12,630 bases of DNA from CAYVWB01 sp964455395. Lineage in GTDB: Bacteria > Desulfobacterota > Desulfovibrionia > Desulfovibrionales > Desulfovibrionaceae. The notes under the pieces were generated by a model, which saw nothing but the letters and a program-made list of their open reading frames with translations, was not told the origin of the DNA and searched no databases. Position numbers and translations under genes: made by a program. Positions 1-7,146 of the stretch are shown piece by piece (the first letter of the stretch is position 1; each line of letters begins with the position of its first letter). The stretch is from assembly GCA_964455395.1 (NCBI GenBank), contig CAYVWB010000100.1, positions 1 through 12,630 of the forward strand. The letters are read 5' to 3'.

Positions 1-460
1 GGGCGGGATGGTCGAGATGACTGGCGGATTCGCGCTCCGAGGGCGGCAAGGGGCGAACCGTGAAGCGCCGGATGTGCTGCAGGGGATAGAAGATGGCTTC
101 GTTCTCCAGGGTGAGCACGAGCAGGTCCTGCGCTTCCAGTACTTGATGCGTGGCGGCGGGGACGGTGCGCGCGCCGCCGTCGATGAAGTGGATCTCCACT
201 TCCACCCCGACGCCATCGCCGGAGCCGCCAAGAGCGTCGTGACCTTCGGAGCTGCGGTCGCGGGGGATGCGCCTCGGGGGCCGCATGGCGTCCCGGGCTT
301 CCTCCACCATGCGCCGACTCCAGAGGCCGCGCACACGGCGGCGGTTTTCCAATGTGTTGTGCGCGCGACACAAGCCGAGCTTCTGACGCTCCGGCGCAGG
401 GGGGATGCCGTATACCCAGCCGGAGGAGGCGTCTTCGCCGCAAATTTCGCACTTCACCAT
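1..460 (-). CDS. Partial zinc-finger-like protein of unknown function (C-terminus beyond window)
   Basis: The frame is open from an ATG at 460-458 to the left edge (153 codons, no stop). AAGGGAG at 477-471 is a good ribosome binding site. The N-terminus has Cys4-x2-Cys7 and, after a Trp/Gly/Pro-rich loop, Cys31-x2-His34, a likely treble-clef or zinc-ribbon site. A basic, Arg-rich stretch follows (about residues 37-75), then a segment with beta-strand character from about residue 82 (VEVEIHFIDG, QDLLVLTLENEAIFYP). Reading it on this strand makes sense of the biased Gly/Ala/His-rich frame seen on the other strand. I do not recognise a named family. The layout (small Cys/His finger, then a beta-rich tail) would fit a nucleic-acid or protein adaptor, but that is only inference. 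It lies 90 bases downstream of the LOG gene in the same orientation and may be cotranscribed. Confidence 0.75.
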   Translation of the reverse strand, partial: MVKCEICGEDASSGWVYGIPPAPERQKLGLCRAHNTLENRRRVRGLWSRRMVEEARDAMRPPRRIPRDRSSEGHDALGGSGDGVGVEVEIHFIDGGARTVPAATHQVLEAQDLLVLTLENEAIFYPLQHIRRFTVRPLPPSERESASHLDHPA

Positions 461-550
461 GGCCGCATGCTCCCTTGAAGGCGCATGGTACCGCATTCCA
501 GGGACGGCGCCTAGCCGGGAGCGGCCTGGGGCGCAGTCGTCACCGAATGG

Positions 551-1135
551 TCACAATTCGGCTTCTCGCTCGATCCATTTGTTGACCACTTGCGGGGTGT
601 ACCCCGAAAGAGCGTCCAGAAGCGCGAAGGGGTCCTCGTCCGCCTGGAGGATATCGCGGTGTTCGCGCCGCAGGAAGCCGGCTTCCATGGCTTTGTCCAG
701 CATCTCCAGCAGACAGTCGTAATACCCGGCGATGTTCAGCACGCCGCAGGGTTTGTCGTGAAAGCCCAGCTGGGTCCAAGTGAAGACCTCGCAGAGCTCC
801 TCGAAAGTGCCGATGCCGCCGGGCAGCGCGATGAAGCCGTCGGCGAGACGCGCCATCAACGCCTTGCGTTCGTGCATGGAGTCGACGATGTGGAGCTCTG
901 TCAGCCCGGGGTGGGCCAGCTCCTTGGCGGCCAGGGCCGCCGGCAGGACGCCGTGGACTTCGGCGCCGGCGGCGAGGGCGGCGTCTGCCGTGGCGCCCAT
1001 CAGCCCCACGGCGGCGCCGCCGTAGACCATGCCCAGCCCCCGCGCCGCCAGCATCGCGCCCATGGCCCGGGCGGCTTCCAGGTACCTGGGGTGGTTGCCG
1101 GGGTTGGAGCCGCAGAAAATGCAGATGCGCTTCAT
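551..1135 (-). CDS. LOG family nucleoside-monophosphate phosphoribohydrolase (TIGR00730-like)
   Basis: A 194-residue protein, the normal length for the family. LOG enzymes hydrolyse nucleoside 5'-monophosphates (cytokinin ribotides or AMP) to free base and ribose 5-phosphate in the cytosol. It starts with a Rossmann strand (KRICIFCGSNPG) and a GMVYGGAAVGLMG nucleotide-binding loop near residues 35-47. The family signature follows: HERK at 88-91 with the essential Arg90, and PGGIGTFEE at 105-113, where PGGxGTxxE ends in Glu113. The ATG at 1135 is chosen over an in-frame TTG at 1147 because GAGG at 1145-1142 lies six bases before it and overlaps the TTG codon. A sigma70-like promoter lies just upstream. 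In bacteria the physiological substrate is often unknown; some members were long misannotated as lysine decarboxylases. Confidence 0.93.
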   Translation of the reverse strand: MKRICIFCGSNPGNHPRYLEAARAMGAMLAARGLGMVYGGAAVGLMGATADAALAAGAEVHGVLPAALAAKELAHPGLTELHIVDSMHERKALMARLADGFIALPGGIGTFEELCEVFTWTQLGFHDKPCGVLNIAGYYDCLLEMLDKAMEAGFLRREHRDILQADEDPFALLDALSGYTPQVVNKWIEREAEL

Positions 1136-1179
1136 GTATATCCTCAAGGTTCAACAGGTTGCAGTATGGAAAGGGTGCT

Positions 1180-1207
1180 TGTATACCCCCGCCGTGGGGG
1201 CGGTCAA
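1180..1207 (-). promoter_or_regulatory. Sigma70-like promoter for the LOG gene
   Basis: On the minus strand TTGACC (1207-1202) and TATACA (1185-1180) are 16 bases apart, matching -35 and -10 boxes at five and four of six positions. The expected start near 1173 gives a leader of about 40 bases before the ATG at 1135. The spacer is a CCCCC-GCCGT-GGGGG inverted repeat (1186-1200), which could be a coincidence or a protein-binding site. Confidence 0.5.
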
Positions 1208-1289
1208 ATGGAATGCGTGTATACAGCCTCCCTGCCGCGACCGGGTGACGAAAAGGAAGACCTGCAACCCAAACGCCATGAAAAGCGGC

Positions 1290-1300
1290 TATACTGTATA
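1290..1300. promoter_or_regulatory. TATAC-T-GTATA palindrome upstream of pilB-like gene
   Basis: A perfect 11-bp inverted repeat in the LOG/pilB intergenic region. TATACT at 1290-1295 could be a plus-strand -10 box for the ATPase gene, but no good -35 box lies 16-18 bases upstream. The symmetry also suits an operator. GTATAC occurs nearby at 1181-1186 and 1219-1224. Confidence 0.3.
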
Positions 1301-1394
1301 TCCGGCTTGCGGAACGAGTCGCAAGATCATACTGTGACGGTGTGCGCCGGCGCGCGCCATCAACTTCCTAAGCCCTGGGGGGCCGGCCTTGAAA

Positions 1395-3104
1395 ATGGAA
1401 CGACGTCCGAGAAAACGCCTGGGCGAGATGCTCGTCGAAAGCAATGCCCTGACCCAGCAACAGCTGGAACAGGCGCTGGTCGAGCACAAGAAGACCAAAT
1501 ACAAGCTGGGCGAATATCTCATCAAGCACAACATCCTCAGCGAGGAGAGGATCATCGAGGTGTTGAGTCGCCAGCTCAACATCCGTCGTCTTGACGCCGA
1601 GTCCTTCAAAGCCAACCGCGCCATGGCGGAGATCCTCCCCATAGGCCTCGCTCAGCGCCACAAGGTCGCACCCCTCTCCAAGCAAGGCTCCGTGCTCTGG
1701 GTCGCCATGACAGACCCCACGGACCTCACCAGCCTGGACGCCGTGATGCAGTTCACCCGGCTGGAAGTGGAGATGGTGATCTGCAACCACGAGGAGCTCA
1801 ACCGCATTGCGGAGGCCATCTACGACGTCAAGCTGGACTCTCCCCAGCCTCATGACATGGAGGATCTGGAAGACGTCTACGTGGAAGCGGAGACCGAAGT
1901 CGTCGAGGAGGAAGACCTCACCGTCAGCAACCTCCAGCACCAGGCCGAGGACGCGCCGGTCGTCAAGATCGTCAACTCCATCCTCACGCAGGCGCTGCAG
2001 AAGCGCGCCAGCGACATCCACTTGAGCCAAGGCTCCGACCGCGTCATCCTGCGGTTTCGCATCGACGGCGAGCTGCAGGAGATGCCCTCCCCTCCCAAAA
2101 AACTATTCACTGCGCTCATTTCGCGCACCAAGCTGCTTTCCAACCTGGACATCTCCGTCACACGCGTGCCCCAGGACGGCCGCTTCACCTACCGTGTGAG
2201 CGACAAGGAAGTCAGCGTGCGGACCTCCACTCTGCCCACCATCTACGGGGAGAAGGTCGTCATGCGGCTGCACGTGCAGTCCGGCCGCCACTTGAACCTG
2301 CACGAGCTGGGCATGAGCGAGCGCGAACGCGGCAAGATCGAAGCCGCCATCCAGAAGCCCCACGGCCTCATCCTGGCCACGGGCCCCACCGGCAGCGGCA
2401 AGACGACGCTGCTCTATTCCATGCTCCACAAGATCAACAAGCCCAACATCAACATCTGCACTCTGGAGGACCCGGTCGAATCGCGCATCAGCGGCGTCAC
2501 CCAGGCGCAGCTCAACACCAAAGCCGGCATGACTTTCGCCAGCGGCCTGCGCGCCTTGCTGCGGCAAGACCCGGACGTCATCCTCATCGGTGAGATTCGG
2601 GACCAGGAGACCGCGCACATCGCCATCGAATCGTCCATGACCGGTCACCAAGTGCTCTCCACCCTGCACACCAACGACTCCCCCGGCGCCGTGACCCGCT
2701 TGCTGGAGATGGACATCGAGCCCTTCCTGGTGGCCTCCACCTTGCTGGTGGTGGTGGCGCAGCGACTGGTGCGACGCATCTGCCCGGAATGCATCGAACC
2801 CTACGAAGCGCCGCCGGAGGCTTTGCGGGCCATGGGCGTTTCCGCGCAACAGAAGATGCATTTCTTCCACGGGAAGGGCTGCTTCAAATGCAACAATTCC
2901 GGCTACCGCGGACGGCTGGGCGTATATGAAGTGTTGGATATCGACGACGAAATCCAGGACCTGATCCTGCGCCGCGCTTCATCCGTGGAGATAAAACGCG
3001 CCGCCGTGGCCTCCAAAAAGCTCACCACGCTGAAGATGGACGCCGCCTTCAAGGTCTTCCAGGGGCTCACCACCTTCGACGAGTTCACCACGGTGGCGTT
3101 CTAG
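1395..3104 (+). CDS. PilB/GspE-type secretion or type IV pilus assembly ATPase
   Basis: A hexameric ATPase (569 residues) that powers type IV pilus extension or type II secretion from the cytoplasmic face of the inner membrane. Residues 1-140 form an MshEN/T2SSE N-domain with two RLGE/KLGE helical repeats (8-31 and 37-60). After an acidic linker (about 150-175, EEED-rich) comes the N2 domain and then the ATPase: Walker A GPTGSGKTT at 330-338, the Asp-box region CTLEDPVE, Walker B LIGEIRD at 397-403 with Glu400, and the His-box region STLHTND. Four cysteines typical of GspE/PilB bind zinc (Cys463, 466, 496, 499), followed by GYRGRLGVYE. The ATG at 1395 is preferred; a TTG at 1389, six bases after a G run at 1377-1382, is a real alternative. 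No pilC, pilD, gsp or pilin gene is adjacent, so the partner system cannot be named. Confidence 0.93.
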   Translation: MERRPRKRLGEMLVESNALTQQQLEQALVEHKKTKYKLGEYLIKHNILSEERIIEVLSRQLNIRRLDAESFKANRAMAEILPIGLAQRHKVAPLSKQGSVLWVAMTDPTDLTSLDAVMQFTRLEVEMVICNHEELNRIAEAIYDVKLDSPQPHDMEDLEDVYVEAETEVVEEEDLTVSNLQHQAEDAPVVKIVNSILTQALQKRASDIHLSQGSDRVILRFRIDGELQEMPSPPKKLFTALISRTKLLSNLDISVTRVPQDGRFTYRVSDKEVSVRTSTLPTIYGEKVVMRLHVQSGRHLNLHELGMSERERGKIEAAIQKPHGLILATGPTGSGKTTLLYSMLHKINKPNINICTLEDPVESRISGVTQAQLNTKAGMTFASGLRALLRQDPDVILIGEIRDQETAHIAIESSMTGHQVLSTLHTNDSPGAVTRLLEMDIEPFLVASTLLVVVAQRLVRRICPECIEPYEAPPEALRAMGVSAQQKMHFFHGKGCFKCNNSGYRGRLGVYEVLDIDDEIQDLILRRASSVEIKRAAVASKKLTTLKMDAAFKVFQGLTTFDEFTTVAF

Positions 3105-3196
3105 CGCATCGCGCCAACACGCCGCCGACGCCGGGAGCCACCGCCACGAGACGCCTGCGGGAGCGGCCAGGCCATACGATGAGCCCCAGACGACCC

Positions 3197-3227
3197 GGAC
3201 CGTGCGGGCGAACCCGCGACTCGGTCC
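3197..3227. terminator. GC-rich stem-loop between convergent pilB-like and crcB genes
   Basis: GGACCG (3197-3202) pairs with CGGTCC (3222-3227), and inside it GCGGG (3204-3208) pairs with CCCGC (3213-3217) around a CGAA loop. No T tract follows on either strand, so this is at most a weak or factor-dependent terminator. A second imperfect hairpin lies at 3245-3270. The remainder of 3105-3288 shows nothing else. Confidence 0.35.
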
Positions 3228-3288
3228 CCGAAGAGACGACGCCCGACGCTCTGCGGCATGGCGCAGCGTCCGCCAGCGCTCTCCCTCC

Positions 3289-3663
3289 CTACAACCCCCG
3301 CCCCAGCCCGAGCCCCAGCAGCACCAACGCCACCCCCAACACGAGCTGCCCCACCAAATACGCGCCGGCAGCGACCCATTGCGACGAGGTGAGCAGCGCC
3401 GCGCCCTCGAATGCATAGGTGGAAAACGTGGTGAAAGAGCCCATGAACCCGGTCAGCAGGTAGAGCCGCGCCTCCGTCTGCAAGGCGCCGCGGCTCTCCA
3501 GCAGCCCGAAGAGCAGCCCGAAGAGCAGCGCTCCCGCCATGTTCACCACAAAGGTCCCGAAGGGGAACGCGCCTCCGGCGAGCCGCTGCACGAGGACCGT
3601 GCCCCCCCATCGCGCCAGCGCGCCGAAGCCGCCCGCCGCCATCACCCAGAGAATCTTCTCCAT
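3289..3663 (-). CDS. crcB: CrcB/Fluc fluoride channel
   Basis: A 124-residue, four-helix membrane protein, the usual size for Fluc. Fluc proteins form dual-topology dimers that export fluoride across the inner membrane. Hallmarks present: GGFGALARW near residues 11-19, FGTFVVNMAGALLFG at 35-49 with the conserved Asn41, and GFMGSFTTFSTY at 72-83, the TTFST segment that carries the fluoride-lining Phe and polar residues. The start at 3663 (MEKILW) gives the normal N-terminus. The frame stays open upstream, but the extra residues (Arg/Pro-rich) do not resemble the family. The ribosome binding site is weak. There is a single crcB copy here rather than a tandem pair, which fits a homodimer. It is convergent with the pilB-like gene. 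Confidence 0.93.
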   Translation of the reverse strand: MEKILWVMAAGGFGALARWGGTVLVQRLAGGAFPFGTFVVNMAGALLFGLLFGLLESRGALQTEARLYLLTGFMGSFTTFSTYAFEGAALLTSSQWVAAGAYLVGQLVLGVALVLLGLGLGRGL

Positions 3664-3991
3664 GCTGCGCCTGCCCCATGCGTCGAGTGGCGGGAATCGC
3701 TGCGGCCGCCGCCGTTCCGGAAAACTTCCGCCAGGCAAGCACGCAGGCCTTGCCCCGACGCCCCTGGCGTCGCCGTCCCCACCAGCCTGCGCATCTTGCG
3801 TTCGCCTGCTGGCGTTCCGCCAAGTCGACGCCGGCTTGCAGACACTCTCTTGGAGGCTGTCGGTGAAGGCTGTCCCCGAGGTAGGTGGGGACCGCCGCGG
3901 CGTCCGGAGTCATGGTCGGGGAAACCTACGGTGCGGGAGCAGGCGTCCCCGAGCCGCGCCCCCTCCCGCACAGTCGCGATCCGACCGGATG
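3664..3991. other. 328-base region without a convincing gene
   Basis: Open frames here are rich in Arg, Gly and Pro and look like chance readings of GC-rich DNA. The region holds several inverted repeats: GGCAAG/CTTGCC (3734-3739 with 3749-3754), CGACGCC/GGCGTCG around a 3-base loop (3756-3772), and GTCCCC/GGGGAC (3872-3877 with 3887-3892). It is both the crcB leader and the region downstream of the AIM24-type gene. The conserved core of the fluoride (crcB) riboswitch is not recognisable on the minus strand. Confidence 0.5.
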
Positions 3992-5008
3992 CTAGCGGCG
4001 GTTGTCGCCATCCAGCAGATTGCCCAACGCGCCAAGCACGGAGCCTTCACCCTTGTCCGAGCCGCCGCCCTGGGGCGCCGCCTGCAGCATGCGACCCGCC
4101 ATGCGCGAGAAGGGCAGCGACTGCAGCCACACCTTGCCGGGACCGGTGAGCCGTGCAAGGAAGAGGCCTTCCCCGCCGAAGAGCGACGTCTTGACGCCGC
4201 CGGCTTGCTCGATATCGAAGGAGACCCCGCCTTCCATGGCGACCACGCAACCCGTATCCACCTGCAGGGTTTCGCCAGCGGCGAGGGTGCGTTCCGTCAC
4301 GGTGCCGCCCGCGTGGACGAAGACCTTCCCGTCGCCGTCCAGCTGCTGCATGATGAACCCTTCCCCGCCAAAAAGTCCCGTGAGGATGCGGCGTTGGAAG
4401 TAGATGCCCACGGAGACGCCCTTGGCCGCGCAGAGAAAGCAGTCCTTCTGACAGATGAGCCGCCCGCCCACGTCCGGCAGGTTCACGGGGATGATGTTGC
4501 CCGGATACGGCGCAGCGAAAGCCACATGACCCTTGCCGCCGCCGGTGTGAGTGAAGACCGTCATGAACAGACTCTCGCCGGAGAGCATGCGCTTGCCGGC
4601 GCCCAGGAGCTTGCCCATGAAGCCGGAGCTGGCGTGCGAAGCGGAGCCGTCGCCGAAGATGGTCTCCATGAGCACGGTGGGTTCCTTGTACATCATGGCG
4701 CCGGCTTCCGCGACGACGGATTCGCCGGGGTCCAGCTCCACTTCCACGTACTGCATCTCCGCGCCGAAGATCTGAAAGTCGATTTCGTGGGCCATGGCGC
4801 CCGTGGGCGAAGGCGGCGGCGGCGCCATGGATGCCGCGGGGCCGGGCTCGTCGCGCATGAGCTCGTTCACCTGGGTGATGGGCAGCCAGTTGGGCTGGCC
4901 CGGACGCCACGCGTAGCCGTCCGTGTTGGCCATGGCCCGGGCGCGGGCCGTCTCCTCGTCCATGGGGCCTTCCTGACTCCCGCCGTAGCTCAGGTACCAT
5001 TGCGCCAT
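3992..5008 (-). CDS. GYF_2 domain - AIM24/TIGR00266 family fusion protein
   Basis: A 338-residue protein in two parts. Residues 1-52 match a bacterial GYF_2 domain: WYLSYGGSQEGP at the start, then WRPGQPNWLPI at 34-44 with the spaced tryptophans of the fold, a proline-peptide binding module in relatives. A Pro/Ala-rich linker (55-71, including PPPPSP) could be its own ligand. From about residue 75 the protein matches the AIM24/TIGR00266 beta-helix-like family: FQIFGAEMQYVEVELDPGE, AEAGAMMY, and repeated LFGGEGLF/LFGGEGFI motifs. The biochemical role of this family in bacteria is not established; the yeast namesake acts in mitochondrial inner-membrane organisation. The start at 5008 has GAGGAG nine bases upstream. 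The C-terminal tail (GGGSDKGEGS) is low complexity. Confidence 0.88.
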   Translation of the reverse strand: MAQWYLSYGGSQEGPMDEETARARAMANTDGYAWRPGQPNWLPITQVNELMRDEPGPAASMAPPPPSPTGAMAHEIDFQIFGAEMQYVEVELDPGESVVAEAGAMMYKEPTVLMETIFGDGSASHASSGFMGKLLGAGKRMLSGESLFMTVFTHTGGGKGHVAFAAPYPGNIIPVNLPDVGGRLICQKDCFLCAAKGVSVGIYFQRRILTGLFGGEGFIMQQLDGDGKVFVHAGGTVTERTLAAGETLQVDTGCVVAMEGGVSFDIEQAGGVKTSLFGGEGLFLARLTGPGKVWLQSLPFSRMAGRMLQAAPQGGGSDKGEGSVLGALGNLLDGDNRR

Positions 5009-5199
5009 CGCCGTGTGCTCCTCGTGAATGGGTGTTGATTCGGAAAAATGGAGTGGTGTGGATGGGGCCGCACCAACCCGCAACGGACCGGGCCATGCCG
5101 GTTCGGGTCGGCCTGCGCGAACTCGTGCGGCATCCGCTCACGTGGTCCCGCCCTGACAACGTACCAACTTTCCGGGCGCACTGTCCAGGCGCTGGCCGC

Positions 5200-5228
5200 T
5201 TCCGCTCCCATGCCGGCTGTGCTATCGT
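5200..5228 (+). promoter_or_regulatory. Candidate promoter for the M24 peptidase cluster
   Basis: TTCCGC (5200-5205) and TATCGT (5223-5228) are 17 bases apart in the 258-base divergent region 5009-5266. The match to consensus is weak, particularly in the -35 box. A start near 5235 would place the GGGAGAG ribosome binding site (5252-5258) and the ATG at 5267 sensibly. No clear promoter for the minus-strand AIM24-type gene was found. Confidence 0.3.
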
Positions 5229-5266
5229 GAACGCCTGATCATCCTCGAACTGGGAGAGCCTCCACC

Positions 5267-6379
5267 ATGCCCCATGCCGCCGCTGCCTCGCTCATCCAAC
5301 GCTGCGCCACCCGACGTGACCGACTGCGACAACGCCTCCGCGACGCCGGACTCGACGCCCTCCTCGTTACTTACGCCGCCAACCGCTACTTCCTCTCCGG
5401 CTTCGAACTCCATGACGGCCAGTGCAACGAGTCCGCCGGCATGCTCCTCGTCACCGCGGCGGGTCCCGACTTCCTGTTGACGGATCCCCGCTTCAAGGAC
5501 GCGGCGCTCCGCCTCTGGCCCGAAGCCGACCTCTTCATTTACCAGGGCCAGGCGCGCGAGCAGATCCGCGCGTTCCTTGCCGAACGCCTCGCCGAGTGCG
5601 CCTCCCACGAAGCCGGCTCCCTCGCCGTGGAAGGCCGCGCCATGAGCGTCGACGACTTCCAATACTACGGACAGACCCTCGCCTTGGCGCCCACCCATGG
5701 TCACGTGGAGGCCTTGCGACTGCACAAGGATGCGGACGAAATCGCAGCCATGCGCCGCAGCTGCGCGCTGAACCACGCCGCCTTCGCCAAGGTCCCGGAA
5801 TTCCTCGTCCCCGGCCGTACGGAAGCCGCGGTGGCCTGGGATATCGAGAAACTCTACCGGGAACACGGCGCCACTGGGCTCGCCTTCCCCACCATCGTGG
5901 CGGCAGGCCCCAATGCAGCGCTGCCCCACGCCATCCCCGGCGAGACGCGCATCCCCGAAAACGGCTGCGTTCTCGTGGACATGGGCTGTCGCGTGGACGA
6001 CTACTGCTCCGACCAGACGCGCACGTTCTGGGTGGGCGACGCTCCATCCAAAGCGTTCACGGAGACCCTCGAATTGACCCAGCGCGCCCAGGCGGCGGGC
6101 ATCGCTGCAGTGCAACCGGGCGCAGCCATCAAGGACGCCTACGCCGCCGCCCGCGACTTCTTCGCCGAACACGGCGTCGCCGAGGCCTTCACGCATGGGC
6201 TTGGCCACGGCGTAGGCCTGGAGACGCATGAAGGCCCCTCCCTCTCGCCGCGGGGACAAGGCGTCTTCGAGCCGGGCATGGTCGTCACCGTGGAGCCGGG
6301 TCTCTATTACCCCGCATGGGGCGGGGTGCGGTGGGAGCACATGCTCCTCGTCACGGAAGAAGGCCATGAGATATTCTGA
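5267..6379 (+). CDS. M24 family Xaa-Pro peptidase (aminopeptidase P / prolidase type)
   Basis: A 370-residue cytosolic metallopeptidase that cleaves Xaa-Pro bonds in peptides or dipeptides. The N-terminal creatinase-like domain (about 1-145) includes LLVTYAANRYFLSGF. The C-terminal pita-bread domain carries all five metal ligands: Asp238 (VDMGC), Asp249 (CSDQTR), His314 (GLGHGVGLETHE), Glu343 (TVEPGLY) and Glu357 (VRWEHM). In most relatives the last motif reads RxED; here the residue after the ligand Glu is His, while the ligand itself is kept. Sequence alone does not separate PepP from PepQ. The ATG at 5267 follows GGGAGAG at 5252-5258. It leads a cluster with the DUF4911-like and NTF2-like genes. 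Confidence 0.93.
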   Translation: MPHAAAASLIQRCATRRDRLRQRLRDAGLDALLVTYAANRYFLSGFELHDGQCNESAGMLLVTAAGPDFLLTDPRFKDAALRLWPEADLFIYQGQAREQIRAFLAERLAECASHEAGSLAVEGRAMSVDDFQYYGQTLALAPTHGHVEALRLHKDADEIAAMRRSCALNHAAFAKVPEFLVPGRTEAAVAWDIEKLYREHGATGLAFPTIVAAGPNAALPHAIPGETRIPENGCVLVDMGCRVDDYCSDQTRTFWVGDAPSKAFTETLELTQRAQAAGIAAVQPGAAIKDAYAAARDFFAEHGVAEAFTHGLGHGVGLETHEGPSLSPRGQGVFEPGMVVTVEPGLYYPAWGGVRWEHMLLVTEEGHEIF

Positions 6380-6398
6380 TGCGTAACGCAACGCATCA
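6377..6398. repeat. 8-bp perfect inverted repeat over the M24 stop codon
   Basis: TGATGCGT (6377-6384) pairs with ACGCATCA (6391-6398) around a six-base loop, AACGCA. The left arm starts with the TGA stop codon of the peptidase gene. No T tract follows, so it is more likely a weak transcript-end or mRNA-stability hairpin than an intrinsic terminator. Confidence 0.45.
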
Positions 6399-6450
6399 AC
6401 CGCCCGCCATCACGACACAACATTAGACTGACACCTTGCGCTTCGCCCGC

Positions 6451-6768
6451 ATGATGCATCTCGCAACACAGAACCCACCCCGCCGGTCCACACGGCTCTA
6501 CGTGCGCACGCCGACCGCCTCTCTCGCCATGCTGCGCTTCCTGCTTGAAGGGGAAGACCACCTCGGCTACTTGAGCATGGTGGACAGCCACACGGGTCTC
6601 GCCGCGTTCATCCACTCGCCGGACCAGCGCAGCGAGGCCCTGGCCTTCCTGGAGCGGGCGCAAACCGTGGTCCCTTTGGAGCTCGTCGCCGCCGCGGAGG
6701 AGTTCGCGCCGTCGTCGGCGGTCCGTCCGGACGCTCCAGACGCCAGCCGACCACGCGACACGGAGTAG
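6451..6768 (+). CDS. DUF4911-like protein
   Basis: A 105-residue protein of unknown function. The core (about residues 14-80) reads STRLYVRTPTASLAMLRF, then LLEGEDHLGYLSMVDSHTG, then AAFIHSPDQR and VPLEL. This resembles the small DUF4911 family known mainly from deltaproteobacteria: a strand, a helix with a (L/I)LE-acidic stretch, and two more strands. The C-terminus is a Pro/Asp/Arg-rich tail. The start is uncertain: ATG codons at 6451 and 6454 and a TTG at 6436 are all possible, and none has a strong ribosome binding site. It follows the peptidase by 71 bases and its stop is five bases before the next gene, so it is probably cotranscribed with both. There is no basis for a catalytic role. 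Confidence 0.75.
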   Translation: MMHLATQNPPRRSTRLYVRTPTASLAMLRFLLEGEDHLGYLSMVDSHTGLAAFIHSPDQRSEALAFLERAQTVVPLELVAAAEEFAPSSAVRPDAPDASRPRDTE

Positions 6769-6773
6769 TCTCC

Positions 6774-7136
6774 ATGCCGTCGACACTCGACCAACTTCTT
6801 GAAATTGAGAATCTTTTTTGGGAATCGGCTGATGCCCCGGCCGTGTATGAAACCCGCTTGCGGGAGGACGCGCACGTGATCATGCCTTATGGCGTTGGCG
6901 TGCTGGACAAACGCGCCTGTGTGGAGGCTGTCCGCAATGGCGCGCCGTGGGATGCGTTCACGCTGCGGCAAGGGCGGGCCTCCGACCTGGGCCCCTCGGC
7001 AGCAGCGCTCCACTACGTCGCCGAGGCGCGTCGGGGGGCTACGCAGTACCGCTGCATCGCGTCAAGCGTTTACGTCAGGGACGCTTCCGATGCAGCATGG
7101 TTGCTTGTCCTCCATCAGCAAACGCCGAGCGCATAG
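6774..7136 (+). CDS. Small NTF2/SnoaL-like (DUF4440-type) protein
   Basis: A 120-residue protein with the plan of the NTF2-like superfamily: an N-terminal helix (LDQLLEIENLFWESADAPAVYETRL), then ADxxVxMPYGVGVLDKRACVEAV, then antiparallel strands ending in RCIASSVYVRDASDAAWLLVLHQQTP. The final W-x-L-V-x-H-Q-Q-T-P is typical of SnoaL/DUF4440 proteins. Members include enzymes and ligand-binding proteins, so no reaction can be assigned. GGAG at 6762-6765 lies eight bases before the ATG at 6774 and directly abuts the stop codon of the preceding gene, which implies translational coupling. The AT-richer opening (6790-6825) differs a little from its neighbours. Its stop is ten bases from the end of the convergent metallopeptidase gene. 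Confidence 0.8.
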   Translation: MPSTLDQLLEIENLFWESADAPAVYETRLREDAHVIMPYGVGVLDKRACVEAVRNGAPWDAFTLRQGRASDLGPSAAALHYVAEARRGATQYRCIASSVYVRDASDAAWLLVLHQQTPSA

Positions 7137-7146
7137 GGTATTCGGC

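Noticed and set aside
3642..3971. Possible additional small minus-strand gene upstream of crcB
   Set aside because: It overlaps the crcB start, and is Arg/Gly-rich with no motif or ribosome binding site.
3539..5038. A 499-codon plus-strand frame opposite crcB and the AIM24-type gene
   Set aside because: It crosses two well-supported minus-strand genes and their intergenic region and has no domain features.
5222..6391. A 389-codon minus-strand frame opposite the M24 peptidase
   Set aside because: The plus strand has all five metal ligands and a ribosome binding site; the antisense frame has no motif.
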